64,000 bases of DNA from Saussurea involucrata (taxonomy: Eukaryota > Streptophyta > Magnoliopsida > Asterales > Asteraceae). The translations under genes were made by a program, and so were the position numbers. Positions within the stretch are counted from its first letter, which is position 1. Each line of letters begins with the position of its first letter. The notes under the pieces were generated by a model. That model was not told where the DNA came from and made no database searches. It saw only the letters and a list, made by a program, of their open reading frames with translations. Below, piece by piece: positions 22,440 to 34,487 of this stretch. The stretch is taken from the NCBI GenBank assembly GCA_033807775.1, contig CM066321.1:254684422-254748421 (forward strand), given 5' to 3'.

Positions 22440-22580
22440 GTTGTTGGGTTTTAATCAATTCTATTCGACTTTAATCGGTTATGTTGGACTTTAAAGCATC
22501 TATTGGACTTTAATCTGTTCTAATGGGCTTTAATCAATTCAATTGTCTTTTAAAGGGTTTTATTGGGCCTTAATGGGATT
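22440..22580. repeat. 20-bp degenerate minisatellite
   Basis: Six to seven units of about 20 bases of the form (T)TGGACTTTAATCNNTTCTA, degenerating toward the right. It lies inside the inner CACTA. Confidence 0.8.
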
Positions 22581-25164
22581 TAACACATATTTATATGTAT
22601 TTGTTTTATGTAGTTGTCAGTACGTGTTATATATTTGTATGCTTGATGTGTGTGTTGGTTGATAACGACAATTGAATCTACGTATATATTGTTGTATCTA
22701 TGTGTATATGTGTTGTGTATAGGTATATATGCATGTGCATATGTGAATGTATAGAAAATGTGTGTTTGTTGTTTGGTAACCGCATGTGTTATATGTATGT
22801 ATCTATGTATAGGAAAATGTGTGAGAAGTTAACGTTAACATGAGAACCGTGAGAAGTGGATCTGAAGCCGCGACCAAACGATCTGAATGTCAGTCTGGAT
22901 TTATCTGTCTGTATAGATTGTGATATCTTGCTGTTTGTTTGTTGTGCTGAACAAACGATCTGAATGTCAAAAATGATTATAACAATGGAGATTAAGAACA
23001 AGAAGCTGGAAAATCAAACCCAAAATCCCTAAAATCAAACCCAAAATCAAAGCAATTTTACTTGTATTCAAAAAAATAGTTTAGGGACTTAATTATTTAA
23101 AATTGGATAGTTCGTTGAGTTTTTTTTGGACTTTTCACTAAAATCAAAGCAATTTTGCTTGCATTTTTATTTTTTTATGAAAACTATAAATTACCTTTTT
23201 ATTTTAATTTCTCCCCCCCTATTCCTTTCGATTCCCGGTTTTTATTTCTAAAAATTTGAAACCCTAAATAAGCTATTCTGATATCCATCGCCTCTAGGGG
23301 TGTGCAGAAACTCAACCGATCGAATTACAAACAACCGATCCAATTAAAATCGATCGACGATAATTGGATATCCAATTGCAATTGGATCGGATTGGATCGA
23401 GAAAATCAACATCCAATTGGATCGGTTCAGTTGTTGGATGGCAATCCAAAACCGACGGGAACCGACCGAACCGAACCGAAGGTCCATCCAATATAAGAAG
23501 CGAACCGAACCGACCGATAACATCCAATTATATAATATTATTTAATATTTATTATTTTATTTAATAAAACTAAAAATTTTCAAAATACATAAAAATCTAA
23601 AAACACGACTTTTCCCTCTTTCAGATTAAGTTAAGTCATTCTCTCACCCAAGAAACCCTAAACACGCTCTCTGCCTCTCTCAACTCACTTTCTTTTCCAT
23701 CGTATCAGAAACCCTTCTGCCTCTCTATTCATCTTCGACGACCGAAGATTTTCTGCAGGCTGTAGGCCGAGCTATTCATCTCCAACGACCGACGATTTTC
23801 CTCTATTCATCGCAGTCGCAGCTCTCCTCTCTGCCTCCATTCATTGCAGCAAGCCAGCAACTGCAGCTCCCACTGTCCCACGTCCGATTAGCAACTCCCT
23901 ACACATGATTAGCAACTCTAAAACGGCTTCTACTTCAAGCTCGGTACGATTTCATTTTTTTAGATTTGATTTTGCTATTTTGCTGAAGTTTACTGTGATT
24001 TCTGAGTTTGCATTTTTTTTACTGTGATTTCTGAGTTATGGTTAGCTGAGTTGAGCAATTTATACGGTACAATGATCTTTTGTTACTGCTACTGCATTTC
24101 TTTTAGGCATTTGATGTTATGTATTGGATTCTATTTGAATTTACGCCTTTTTAGTAACTTCTATTGGGTTGCATCAATTGGAATTTTGGTTGCTAAATTC
24201 CAGATTTGTATTGCCTTCAATGTGTTTGATAAATTGCTTATGAGAATAGGAATAAATGTAAGGTCCTCCTGGATAAGGAAAAGGCACTCAATCCCCCATC
24301 ATTAAGGATGAATACTTAGCAACAGGTGACATGTTGAGAGTGGCTGTTGCAGCCAAATGAGTCTGTCTTCACTAGGATAATGTGTTACTATTCATGTATC
24401 AATATGCATTTTTACAGATACATTGTTATGTGTCATGCATTCATTTATGAGGATGATATGTTACACAGTACACACTTGCACTACACCCTTACTTCCTATG
24501 TAGCATTATTGTATTTAGTTGGTGAATTATATTGGGACATTATAATTTGTTGGATTTAGATTGCATCACCTAATGATCTTATCAATTATCACTTAATGGG
24601 ACTGTTTATGTATCAATTAAGTACCGATCAGATCTCATCCTTGATCAAGTTTGGGTACTGTTACCTTTATCATTTCATAATAGACATGAACCTGTTTTGT
24701 AGTGGGGTGGACGTTGGAGTACGAAAAATTTAAGGCACTTTAAAACAAAACACCTTCTATAAGAATTTCCGTCGCTTACTATTAAAGCAGTGTTGCTAAC
24801 GAGTTATATGATTTCTTAGATGTATCAAATCTGAAGTTCTTTTAAGTATATATAGATTAGATGTGCTTTTTTCACAAAGATCATTTTGAATATAAAGAGC
24901 AAATTAAAAGCCATGCTTCTTATAACAAGATGACTTATGACTATAGGGTAGTTTTAACTTTTAAGTTGTAAAGACTTGCAAGATAGGAAGTTAAGACATG
25001 TGGTTGGCTTTAGTCTTGAATAAGGATTTTAGTTATTTGATGCAAATCAACTTTTATTTTCTTAATGATAACCCAAAAGGGTGTTCCAAAAATAGTTTAG
25101 ATGATAAGTTAGACCATTAAAAAGATATTTTAATTATTTTTTATAATTTCTTATTTAGATGTGT
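22581..25164 (+). other. Interior of inner CACTA: intron-like and low-complexity sequence
   Basis: No intact gene. 22620-22830 is rich in TATGTGTATA words. 23295-23525 is a block of CCGATC/GGATCGG/CCGAACCG words preceded by CTAGGGGTGTGCAGAAAC, which looks like one hAT-type terminus without its partner. 23640-23950 is a pyrimidine-rich 5'-leader-like stretch ending at a splice-donor-like site. 23950-25150 reads as a long AT-rich intron that reaches a plausible acceptor (TTTCTCAG) near 25171. Confidence 0.45.
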
Positions 25165-25171
25165 TTCTCAG

Positions 25172-26000
25172 GCCACTAATAGATGATCTAAAGATGTTGT
25201 ATACGGAGGGCGTTCTTACGTATGATGCGTATCGAAAGGATATGGGAGTTCGTTCGTCATCTTCCAACTGTTTACGAGGGATTCCCATTTAGATAAAAGA
25301 ATCAAAAAAATCAAGGGTTCGGAACGACTCATAATTGGGTAAAGAGAAGCATCTTTTGGGAGCTTCCATATTGGAAGAAGTTGTTGCTTCGACACAACCT
25401 AGATGTCATGCATATTGAGAAGCTCCCAAAATATGCTTCTCTTTACCCAATTATGGTGGTGGTAGAGGTCGGGGTAGAGCTAGCCCCATATCTGGTAGGG
25501 GTAGCAACTCTACTGCTGGACGTGGCGAATATTGGTATGTTTACTAACTACTTAACTTAATATGTATGTTTACTAACTACTTAACTTGATTGCCTATTAA
25601 AGAGACAAATATTGGGCCGGGAGCCGAGTAGTTCTGAAGTGTACAAATATTGGACCGCCAGCAGAGGTATATTACTTATGTTGTTAATTGTTATGTATCA
25701 TGTCATTACTTTTGATTGCCAACAAATTAACTGATTCTTGTCAAATATGGATTATTATAGGTAACTGAGTTAACGGAGAAAATTGCAAGGATGGAGGAGG
25801 AGGCAAAGGAGCGGGAGGATCGCTATGTGGTCCAGCTAGAGACTGAACAAAAGAGAAGGGAAAACCTAGAGGCCGAACAAGTCAATCAAGCTGCCCAGTT
25901 AGCCGCGCAGGTTGCGTTATCGGAGCATTTTGCTTCTTTCATGCGGCAACAAGGATACACTTTCCCGGCCCTCCCGGCCCTCCCGGACCTCCTGTGCTAG
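25172..26000 (+). pseudogene. CACTA transposase remnants (Tnp2 / En-Spm types)
   Basis: Three coding fragments survive. At 25172-25250 the frame reads PLIDDLKMLYTEGVLTYDAY, and at 25339-25422 it reads KRSIFWELPYWKKLLLRHN then LDVMHIEK. Both are conserved blocks of the Tnp2 transposase of plant CACTA elements. Right after HIEK the sequence turns back as an inverted copy of 25330-25365, destroying the frame. At 25470-25555 there is a Gly-Arg-Ser stretch, and at 25770-26000 a coiled-coil Glu/Arg-rich C-terminus ending FMRQQGYTFPALPALPDLLC. The last resembles the tail of Ptta/En-Spm type transposases. The pieces look like exons of a rearranged gene. Confidence 0.72.
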
Positions 26001-26204
26001 TTAGATTGTTGCTTCATTTTAAGGTCTTTTGTCGAATTGTATGAATTTGGAATTAACGCCTTTATGAATTTGGTATTTTAAATTTTATGAATTTGGTTAT
26101 TTTTAGTTTGTTGGAGAATTTCGGTTTGTTATTTTCAATTTATAGACAGGTTTGTTATTATTAAAATACAGGAAATATAGAATTTCATTTAATTATTATT
26201 AAGT

Positions 26205-26618
26205 AACAAAAATTCAGCGAAGGATTAGCGACGGATTTCCGTCGCTAAAAAGTAAGCAGAATCCTCACAAATCTGTCGCTAATCTATTGCTAATATATTC
26301 CCTCACCAATCCGTTGCTAATAAGAGCCCTCGCTAATCCGTCGCTAATAAGAACCCTCACTAATCCGTCGCTAATACAGGCCCTAGCTAATCTGTCGCTA
26401 ATACAGGCCCTCGCTAATCCGTCGCTGATTGTAATCCCTCGCTAATCCGTCGCTGATTATAATCCCTTGCTAATCCGTCGCTGATGTCCGTCGCTGATTC
26501 GTCGCTGATAGCATCAACCACGCCCGCTTGACTCGCCGACCATCAGCGACGGATTAGCGACCGATTAGAGCTTTAGCGAGGGTTTTGTCCCTCGCTGATA
26601 CTGGTTATTTTTGTAGTG
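26205..26618. repeat. Right subterminal repeat array of inner CACTA
   Basis: Repeated CCCTCGCTAATCCGTCGCTAATA units about 25-30 bases apart, ending TTTTTGTAGTG. It mirrors the left array. Confidence 0.92.
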
Positions 26619-26621
26619 TAT

Positions 26622-27703
26622 AGCCATGGTTTTATATTGTGACGGTTATTATCCGTGGCCATAGACTGACATATGGCCACATGAAGCCAATTTTCCGTGA
26701 CCAAAAGAAATGTATATATAGCCACAAAAATATGTAAAATATGGCCAAAAGTCACGGTTGTTTATAGCCATGATTTTTATTATTTTGTGTGACCAAAAGG
26801 TAACCGGTAGTCACGGTTATATATATTAAGCGTAACTATATGTGATGATTTCCCCACAATTAATATAAAATGTGTGTAACTATATGTCTTAAATTGACCA
26901 CTGTTTTATTATTTTGTGTGACAAAAACGTAACTTATAGTCACGTTTCTAAAAATTAAGCGTTACTATATGTCATGAATTTGGCTATGGTTTTTAATATT
27001 TTTGTGACCAAAGGGTAACTCGTAGCCATAATTCCAGATATTAAACGTAATTGTATGTCGTGAATTAACCACAATTTTCTATTATTTTGTGCTAATTCAC
27101 AATTTTCTATTATTTTGTGTGACCAAAAGGTAAGTTATAGCCACATTTCTAAAATTTTAAGCGTAAAGGTATGTCATGAATTTCGCTATGATTTATAATA
27201 TTTTTTGTGACCAGAGATCTCTGGTAGCAATAAATCTACATGTTAAGTGTAATGGTATGTCGTGAATTAGCCATGATTTTCTATTATTTTGTGTGACCAA
27301 AATGTAACAATATTGCCACGGCTAAGATGAATTTACATGACTATAAGTTGTTATAGCCATGGTTTTAGTTATTTCGTGGCCAGAAGCAAACCAATAGCCA
27401 CGGTTCTTATAATTGGCATTACCACATGTTATGAATTGGTCACACTTAATATAAAATTCACGTGGCTATAACTCGTATATGGTCATGATTTTAGTTATTT
27501 CATGTGACATGAAGTTAATTAATAGCCACATTTTCTAATAATACAGTGTAACTAAATGTTATGAATTTGCAACGGTTAATATGAAACTTTTGTGACCATA
27601 ACTAGTTTATGGCCACGGTTTTAGTTATTTCGTGAAACCTAAATATAATCAATAGCCACTGTTATAGCATTTTAGAGTAACCATATGTTATGAATTGCTA
27701 CGA
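26622..27703. repeat. Subterminal repeat region of outer CACTA
   Basis: Roughly a dozen degenerate units of 70-90 bases built from AGCCACGGTT, TATTATTTTGTGTGACC and TATGTYATGAATT. It is far longer than the 260-base left subterminal region of the same element. It has no gene; a 60-codon antisense ORF at 26573-26755 is incidental. Confidence 0.8.
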
Positions 27704-30331
27704 TGTAACACCCTCAAATTTGGAAATATAAACTACTTAAAAATTCGATACAATAACCAAATAAAGGATAAAATCCCTCCTACAAAACATCTTTGAAAAT
27801 ACCTCAATTTTAAAATTATGAAAATTAATCCCAACATACAATAACTTAAATCACACCAACACGAAGTAACGTCAGATGTTACTTAACCCAAATACAAAGT
27901 TGATATTCCCTATATGCGGAAGTCTTCACCAAGCTAATCACTTCTTGAACACACAACTAGCTCTCCACTCTTCACAGTGTCACTAGAACTATTCCCCAAC
28001 CTGAACCTGTTGCACATGCCCACAAATAAAAAGGGTTAGGCTAACACCTAGTGAGTTAAAGAGTTTTCATCATGATTAAAATAGTTCGTTAAACCAAAAG
28101 AGTACAACTCAAATCACGATTTTCCAAAGAGAAATATATTTAAGTATGTGAACAACCCATTTTCCAACGCACACAAAACCGATGCCGAAAGCTCCACAAT
28201 GAAACATTTCTCAATAATGGATTTAGATCTAAAAACTCACTTAGAACGTGAATGATTATTAAATTTCCAAATAAAGTAACTTGAGTAAAACTCTATTATT
28301 TGAAACATCCCAACAAGGAGGAGAAATAATACAACATCCATAAGAACATGAAAAAACAATCCAAATACATATAATACGTTCCCGAAAGCATGTGACCGAC
28401 TCGACAACCCACGCAAAGCGTAAACATAAATAAAGTCCAAATACCCAAGCATGGGAGAAATCTTTCAAGCAAACCTTAATATACGTGGGGGTTCCAATAT
28501 TAAAGTCAATACTTGTAATTACTCGCACAAGGCTTACGGCAATTAAGCATGCATATCACAAGATTCATTATAATATTGACAACAATGAGGGAGACCCGTA
28601 TCCAATGAGGGTGGAGGAAACACGTAAGTATACCACTCGTACAACGTTAATCGTATAACACTTCGCGACTAGACGTCCAAAGGTTCCTACGACTTCTTAA
28701 CAAGTTTCACCTCAAGAGACGGTTGACCTTAGTGTCTATTCCCACGAATTCCACTACAAGGCCCGACACGCTTAGGACTACCTCCAAGGCATTACCTTCA
28801 AAGCGGCGGAGGTCCTAGTGCCTACCTCCATGGTTGCACCTCCGGACTCAACCTTCCTAGTGCCTACTGGAAAAGTTTAAGGTCATAAACATAGGTCCCG
28901 AGGTCCAACCCCAAAAAACCCAATCGACCATCACCAAAAGACTGACTTACGTGCCTATGGATCCAATGCAACTCAGTCTAAACTACATGACTCCAAAGAA
29001 CGTCCAACATTCATAAACATGTAATTTAATGATTAAATATGCCTAAAATAGATGTAATTCAAAAGAATATCCAACACTCTTAAAATATGAAACTTCAAAG
29101 GCCCAACATAGAGTAAAATAACCCGGACTAAAGTCCCCAAAACTCTTTAAATTTAAATCGAATACGAGCCGACTAGCTCAACAAACCATTTGACCATACA
29201 ATAAAGGTCATTAAAACAATCAAACACAATTGATCGACGTTTATGCAAACACATATCTTAGAGACATGATTAACCCAAAACTCATCATTGGTTGAGACAA
29301 ACCATTTTCCAAGTGAAATATTACACTTAAATTTTCAAAAGCATCATGACACGATAACGGGTATTTTCCAAATGGTTATAAAATCAAATACGCCAAAATG
29401 CATAAACCATGGAATAGACTTCATTTGTACCATAAATCATCAAGACACATTTTCATTTATGATTCATTTATCAAATTACCCAAAAATCCCAAGTATGGGT
29501 GTTTTACAATGTTTAGAAAGTTAAACACTTCAAATAATCAAAACCCACCAATTAACTCAACATTTGATAAATTCAAGTAAAACTCGTAAATACTTGGAAA
29601 AGGACATTTTTGGCATGTACAACATTTTCACAAATCAACTTGAACTCACCTTGCTAGATTTAGGCTAAATCTACATTTTCCCCAAACTTGAGATCCTTTG
29701 AATAAACTTGGATCTTCAAGCCAAATCTTCCAAAACCTAGATCCACAAGTTTCCAACCGTAAATAATCATCCGCAAACACTTAGAATCGTTCCCCCCAAC
29801 ATAAAACATCAAAATCCCCAATAATACCAAAACCCTAATTTCTTAGATGAAGAAAAGAGAAGATTATCTTAACCACAACTTGGGTCCACCAACCAAACAC
29901 CTCTAGAGTTACCAAAACGAACCACAAACTCCAAATTCTCAAAATAGAGAAAAAGGTTGGATGACACCCTAGAAAACTTTGATGACGAAGATGAAATGAA
30001 AGGATTCTTGCTTTAGCTTCCAAATCCATGATAGATGAAGAAGGGACACTTGATAACTTGATTCTGGGGGTCTAAAAGGCTCAAATCGACAATGGGGGTG
30101 AAGGGTTTAGGTTCTTGGGAGAGAAAAATGAAGTGGGTGAAGTAAAATGAGGAAAAAGGGTGAAAATCTCGATTTTATGGGTCAGGAGCCCTCGTGCGAC
30201 AATGCCCGACGACTATGCCCTTTGGCATAGTCGCGTGTCACAGTCGCGAGGGTTGGTACCACCTTCTGTTCCCTGGTGCTACATTGACCAGTGACAGTGA
30301 CACGTGTCATAGTCGCGAAGGAGGTACCGAA
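27704..30331 (-). mobile_element. Ty3/gypsy-type LTR, copy A
   Basis: Starts TGTAACACCCTCAAATTTGG, the usual outer border of a minus-oriented Ty3/gypsy LTR. It shares long diverged similarity with the LTR starting at 30332, for example around GCACATGCC.ACAAATAAAAAGG and GGCTAACRCCTAGTGAGTT. No primer-binding site, coding region or matching right border was seen, and the target-site duplication could not be defined. The 2.6 kb contain no supported gene. Confidence 0.6.
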
Positions 30332-31216
30332 TGTAACACCCTCAAATTTGGAAAGAGCAACTAATTTAAAATTTTCAATATTACATCAAATGAATGGTAA
30401 AACCTTCTTCTACAATTCGATACTGGAAATATCTAAAAATAAATTTCTATAATTGACCTCAACATATATAGCTCATGTCTTATATAAGGACAAAATAAAA
30501 GTGGGGTGTTACTAAAGCCACATAATAGTCGCTATCTCCAAATGCGGAAACATCACTCAACGTCACATCCTCCACGTGCACATAACCCGCACTCGTCTCA
30601 TCACAGTGTCGCTAATACCATTTCCCAACCGGTACCTGATGCACATGCCGACAAATAAAAAGGTTAGGCTAACGCCTAGTGAGTTCAAGAGTTTTCGTCA
30701 TGGTTATATAATTCGTAAGACGAGAAAAGTGCAACTTAAATCATGAGTTCCAAAAAGGAATTAGATTAAATGCAAACCACCCATTTTCCAACGCACACAA
30801 ATCCCGTGATGAAAGCTCCAATATAAAGCAATTCTCAAAAATGGACTCAAACCCAAAAATCACTTAAAACGTGAATAAATATTTGATTTCCAATTATAAA
30901 AACATGAATAAATCTCTAATTGTTCAAAACATCCCAAACACGGATGAGGCATAAATCACAACCCATAAAACATGGAAATCAATCCATATAAATATGATAC
31001 GTCACCGAAAACATGGATAAAAGTAAATACCCAAACAACACCTTTCGGTGACGGGGGAGACCCGCTTCCATTATATGTGGCGGAACACCAAGTTAAGCCG
31101 CATAACAACGTTATTGAACTACACCTCAGATCGTGACTCAATTGTCTGATTTAATAAGCTCCAACTCGAGTCGGACTTTATTGTCTGCTATAATAAGCTA
31201 CACCTCAAGTCCCACA

Positions 31217-31824
31217 TAGGCATCCGAATGGGCCCCGACCCGTCGGGGAACCTGGTCCACCCGCCCCGATCGGGGATGGGGATTCCCCGCTAAACCGGGG
31301 ATGGGGATCCCCGTTTGTCTCAATCCGGTGACGGAGACGGGTATGGCACTCCCCGCCCCGCCCCGTCCCCGTTATACATTTATATTGATAAATTGAATAT
31401 ATTTTATTTATTTAAACATAATTCGGTAATTCGTAATTACCTAATTCCTAACTAGGTTTAGAATATAAAATTGTTATTTTTCCGGATGTTAGTATGTATT
31501 TTGGACTTCAAATCAAAATATAATTACTCGATATGGTTTTGGATATTACTCGATATGTTTTGGTATGTGTGACGTTAACTTTTTTTTGGATTAGGTTGAA
31601 TTTCTTTTGGTTTAGGTTATTAATTACTATATGATGTTGTATTTTTTTGTATTAAAATAAATTTTTTTCGATCGGGGAAAAAATCCCCGTTTCCCCGTTC
31701 CCCAGTGGGGATGGGGATGGGGATGGGGATATGATCACAATCCCCGGCGGAGACGGGGACGGGGATGAAGATGAGGATCGGGGACGGGGATGAGGATTGA
31801 GGTCCCCGCCCATCTCCATGTCTA
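31217..31824. mobile_element. hAT-type MITE, 608 bp
   Basis: Termini TAGGCATCCGAATGGGC and (complement) TAGACATGGAGATGGGC, with an exact 8-bp duplication GTCCCACA at 31209-31216 and 31825-31832. Both subterminal regions are packed with GGGGATGGGGA / TCCCCGC words. It has no transposase. The related architecture (GC-rich subterminal words) is seen in the hAT at 8145-11169, but the sequences are different families. Confidence 0.92.
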
Positions 31825-31915
31825 GTCCCACACCCAGCAACGGGTGGCACCACGATATCCTTTTTTGTCTGTTGTGCCCAGCTACACCTCAAGGATACAC
31901 GATCTTATTGCCTAT

Positions 31916-32873
31916 TGTTGGTCCCGAAAGGGTTATACAAGTTTGTAGAAGGGGGGTTGAATACAAACACACATATTTTACTTTTCTAAATTATTTATTG
32001 ATATTTATCAAACAATTTACAACTTGTCGCGGAACAAGATTAAGGATTAAACCTAATCTAAACAAGTTATGAGAACACTAAGTTTCTTGCACTAGAATTA
32101 AGACAGAAAGGAGATAAGAATATTAAAGACTAATATTCTAACACAAAGATAGTAGAGAGAAGAAGATGGCCAATCACTTCAATTTTGAAGTAGGGTTCTT
32201 CTTATATACTGCATGCATTTAATGCACACCAGTACAACTTTACATGTGGCAGTAGCTGATTGGTTGCATGGTTTGACCTTTGTAGACAACCTAGTATCCG
32301 CATGATGAACAATGTAGAATCAGAGATGGTTGTACGATTCTGAACAAAAGGGATGTCCGTTTTGACAGTTCGTACGGAGACGTGCAAGGGGATAAGACAA
32401 AAGTAACTTGTAGAGGAAGACTTCATGATCAGCGTTCATTGAATAGTACTTTATCAGCGAGTGACAAAGCTCAGCGATCGCTGAAGTCTTCTACTTAAAA
32501 CTTCACGTTGAGTGGACAGGTCTTGGCTTCGCTGATATCCGCATCAGTTCATTAGTAGACTTGTCGCTGGTTCTTTGGCTTGATCTTCGACTTCAGCGTA
32601 GAACATTTGTTGACGTGAAACTTGTCTTCAGGGATCATAAGTAAACAACTAAACTATCAGCAATCATCAATAAGACTGAACAGGTTCAGATCTTTATTGA
32701 TGAACAATATCGCTGAGTATCTATTTAAAAAGCATGAGTTTCCTATCAGCGGTACTGTAGAGACAGAGTACTTATCAGCGATAGTGAAACTCCAATACAT
32801 ATTGTCTACTTATAATTTTCACTAAGTGTTTCTTAAAGAGTCATTATCAAATCACTGAGGGTTTGGATCAACA
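31916..32873 (-). repeat. 3' LTR of Sirevirus 1
   Basis: On the plus strand it starts TGTTGGTCCCGAAAGG and ends GTTTGGATCAACA. It contains many TCAGCG/CGCTGA words and the perfect palindrome TCAGCGATCGCTGA at 32471-32484. The adjoining sequence at 32874-32886 is the complement of a polypurine tract (AATTGGGGGAGAT), which fixes the element orientation as minus. Confidence 0.95.
32471..32484. promoter_or_regulatory. 14-bp palindrome in Sirevirus 1 LTR
   Basis: TCAGCGATCGCTGA is a perfect palindrome of two TCAGCGA half-sites. It is conserved in the other LTR (57919-57932) although the LTRs differ by about 4%. The half-site recurs throughout the element. Confidence 0.7.
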
Positions 32874-33149
32874 ATCTCCCCCAATTTGATTATGACATAG
32901 CAACAAAAGAAAATTGCTAAGTATGAAAACATAAGGATAAAAAGAACTCATAAAATATTTGTCCCTTTTACTATTTTCTGGGATCTTTTTCAGTACTGAT
33001 GGAGTAAAGTACATTCGCTGAAATTTTTCTTTAAACTTCGTATAAGGTTACAAAGGGAAGTGGAAAAATTACAAGTACAACAAATAATAATTACAAGTAC
33101 AAAAGATACAAGCTGATAAAGATAGAAGAATTACAAGGAATCCTATCAG

Positions 33150-33775
33150 CTATTCAGGTTCTTCCTTAATGAGAAGTTCATCAAGGGTTCTTGTAGAGAG
33201 AATCATCCAGTCAGGGACTTTTTCACCAAGATCCCGTCTATTCTTTGCTTCTGTAAAGATTAGGGGCTTCATGAAATGTCCGAGAAGATCTTTTCTGAAT
33301 TCACACCAATAGACGAGATCCCTGAGCTGTTCGATAGGAGTGATGGGTAGCTCAGAGATGCGTTGAAAGCGTTTTCGTCCATCATAGTCGTGAAAGAATA
33401 TACCATAAGGTTCGCTTAAGACTTTTCCAGGGATGAAGCGTTCACCAGGGGGCAGGGAGGTGCCGAGCGCTGAGAGGTCAAGTTCAAGACCAAGTACTTC
33501 AGCACGAGAGAAACCAATACCTGTTTCATTTATGATAGAAGGGCCTGAGTCTGAAGGTATTATCTTTTTCTTTGCAGAGGCCCTTCTTTGTTGAACTGGA
33601 TTTGGAGGAGGATGAGGAATATCCACATCAGATGAAACCAAGTCGATCTGCGAATTTATCATTTTCTCGACATGGCTCTTAAACTGTGAGCGAGATCGCT
33701 GAATGGCTATTCGCATCTCCAACCACTCAGAGAAACCGTACTTCTTGATTGAAGAGGCGTAGATGGTTTCCTTGG
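33150..33775 (-). pseudogene. Accessory ORF of Sirevirus 1, 3' segment
   Basis: Continuation of 47284-50666 after the inserted Sirevirus 2. Joining the sequence across the CTTGG target-site duplication restores the original phase into ETIYASSIKKYGFSEW and on to a stop at 33150. It is about 205 residues, with a basic Pro-rich middle (PHPPPNPVQQRRASAKKK) and a C-terminal part containing LGLELDLSALG and PDWMILSTRTLDELL. I recognise no named domain. The 276 bases to the LTR hold the polypurine tract and no gene. Confidence 0.7.
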
Positions 33776-34278
33776 TGTTAGATCTGAGTTTTGTCAATAA
33801 ACTAAGTGTTAAAGGTCTGATGAGAAGACTCAGATGTTCTGATATGAAGGGTCAGAGTTCTGACTAAGAAGGCTCAGAAGGATCGCTTTGAAAGTTTGAG
33901 AAGAAGAGTCAGAAGTCTGAGAAGAAGAGTCAGAAGAACGTTCAGAAGTTCTGAACTACCTGTTCAGAACTTATAACTAGATACTTTCCTTAGTGTTTAG
34001 TTAACTAATTAGGACACGTGTATTGTTCTTATTAGTCATTCATATTTGTACTGTAGCTTTAATATTTCCGTTGCAGTATATATAGTAGTTAGCACTACAT
34101 TGCTAACTGATTTCCCCCGAATATATTTGTACTCTCTCTTTGTAATCTTTGAGATTCTTTCTCTCTAATATCTGTAATTCTGTTCTTAATTGAATACAAT
34201 TGGGCTTGATCATATTACTTCTCAATTACTGTTTCATACATTGTTGTATTGATTGTATGAGTAAATCCTGGACTTACA
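33776..34278 (+). repeat. 5' LTR of Sirevirus 2
   Basis: Starts TGTTAGATCTGAG and ends GGACTTACA. It holds clustered TCAGAA/TTCTGA words, the palindrome GTTCAGAAGTTCTGAAC (33940-33956), a G-box CACGTG (34015-34020) and a TATA box TATATATAG (34077-34085). Confidence 0.96.
33940..33956. promoter_or_regulatory. 17-bp palindrome in Sirevirus 2 LTR
   Basis: GTTCAGAA-G-TTCTGAAC, perfect arms around one central base, repeated at 46940-46956. It lies upstream of the G-box and TATA box. Its half-site TTCAGAA is the element's most repeated word. Confidence 0.7.
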
Positions 34279-34280
34279 AT

Positions 34281-34293
34281 TGGTATCAGAGCC
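34281..34293 (+). other. Primer-binding site of Sirevirus 2
   Basis: TGGTATCAGAGCC two bases after the LTR, complementary to the 3' end of initiator methionine tRNA. Confidence 0.93.
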
Positions 34294-34487
34294 ACTCAAC
34301 AAACAAATTTGTTCAAGATCGTGATCGCGAAAATTTATTGATCAGTTCCTTGAAGAATTCTTGATTCGTTCAAAAATCGATTCCGCTGCTAGTTTTAATT
34401 CTTGAATTCTTGGCAATTCTTGAATTAATTGATTGTCTTTCGATCAAGAAATTCAAATTTGTCTCTCTGTTGAAAATTCTTACAATC

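Larger units (their letters stand above)
21625..26618 (+). mobile_element. Inner CACTA (En/Spm) transposon, 4994 bp, non-autonomous
   Basis: Termini CACTACAAGAAAA and (complement) CACTACAAAAATAA, with a 3-bp duplication TAT at 21622-21624 and 26619-26621. Both ends carry dense subterminal arrays of TAGCGAGGGATTA and TCCGTCGCTAATC words. The interior contains a minisatellite, a UTR-like pyrimidine-rich stretch (23640-23950) that ends in a plausible splice donor (AGCTCG|GTACGA), and transposase remnants at 25165-26000. The element is structurally complete but cannot encode a full transposase. Confidence 0.92.
21364..27703. mobile_element. Outer CACTA transposon, right end not found
   Basis: Starts CACTAGTACAAAAATG at 21364 after the triplet ATT. 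Its subterminal region is built of the words GCCACGGTT and AACCGTGAC in both orientations. It is interrupted by a complete second CACTA (21625-26618) and resumes at 26622-27703 with about 1.1 kb of degenerate units containing TATTTTGTGTGACCAAAAGGTAAC and AGCCACGGTT. A Ty3-type LTR breaks it at 27704. No CATTTTTGTACTAGTG right end was seen afterwards, so it is truncated or lies outside the window. No transposase was recognised. Confidence 0.78.

Noticed and set aside
23293..23525. hAT-type terminus CTAGGGGTGTGCAGAAAC followed by CCGATC-rich words
   Set aside because: The expected opposite terminus (TGCACACCCCTAG) was not found, so no element was called.
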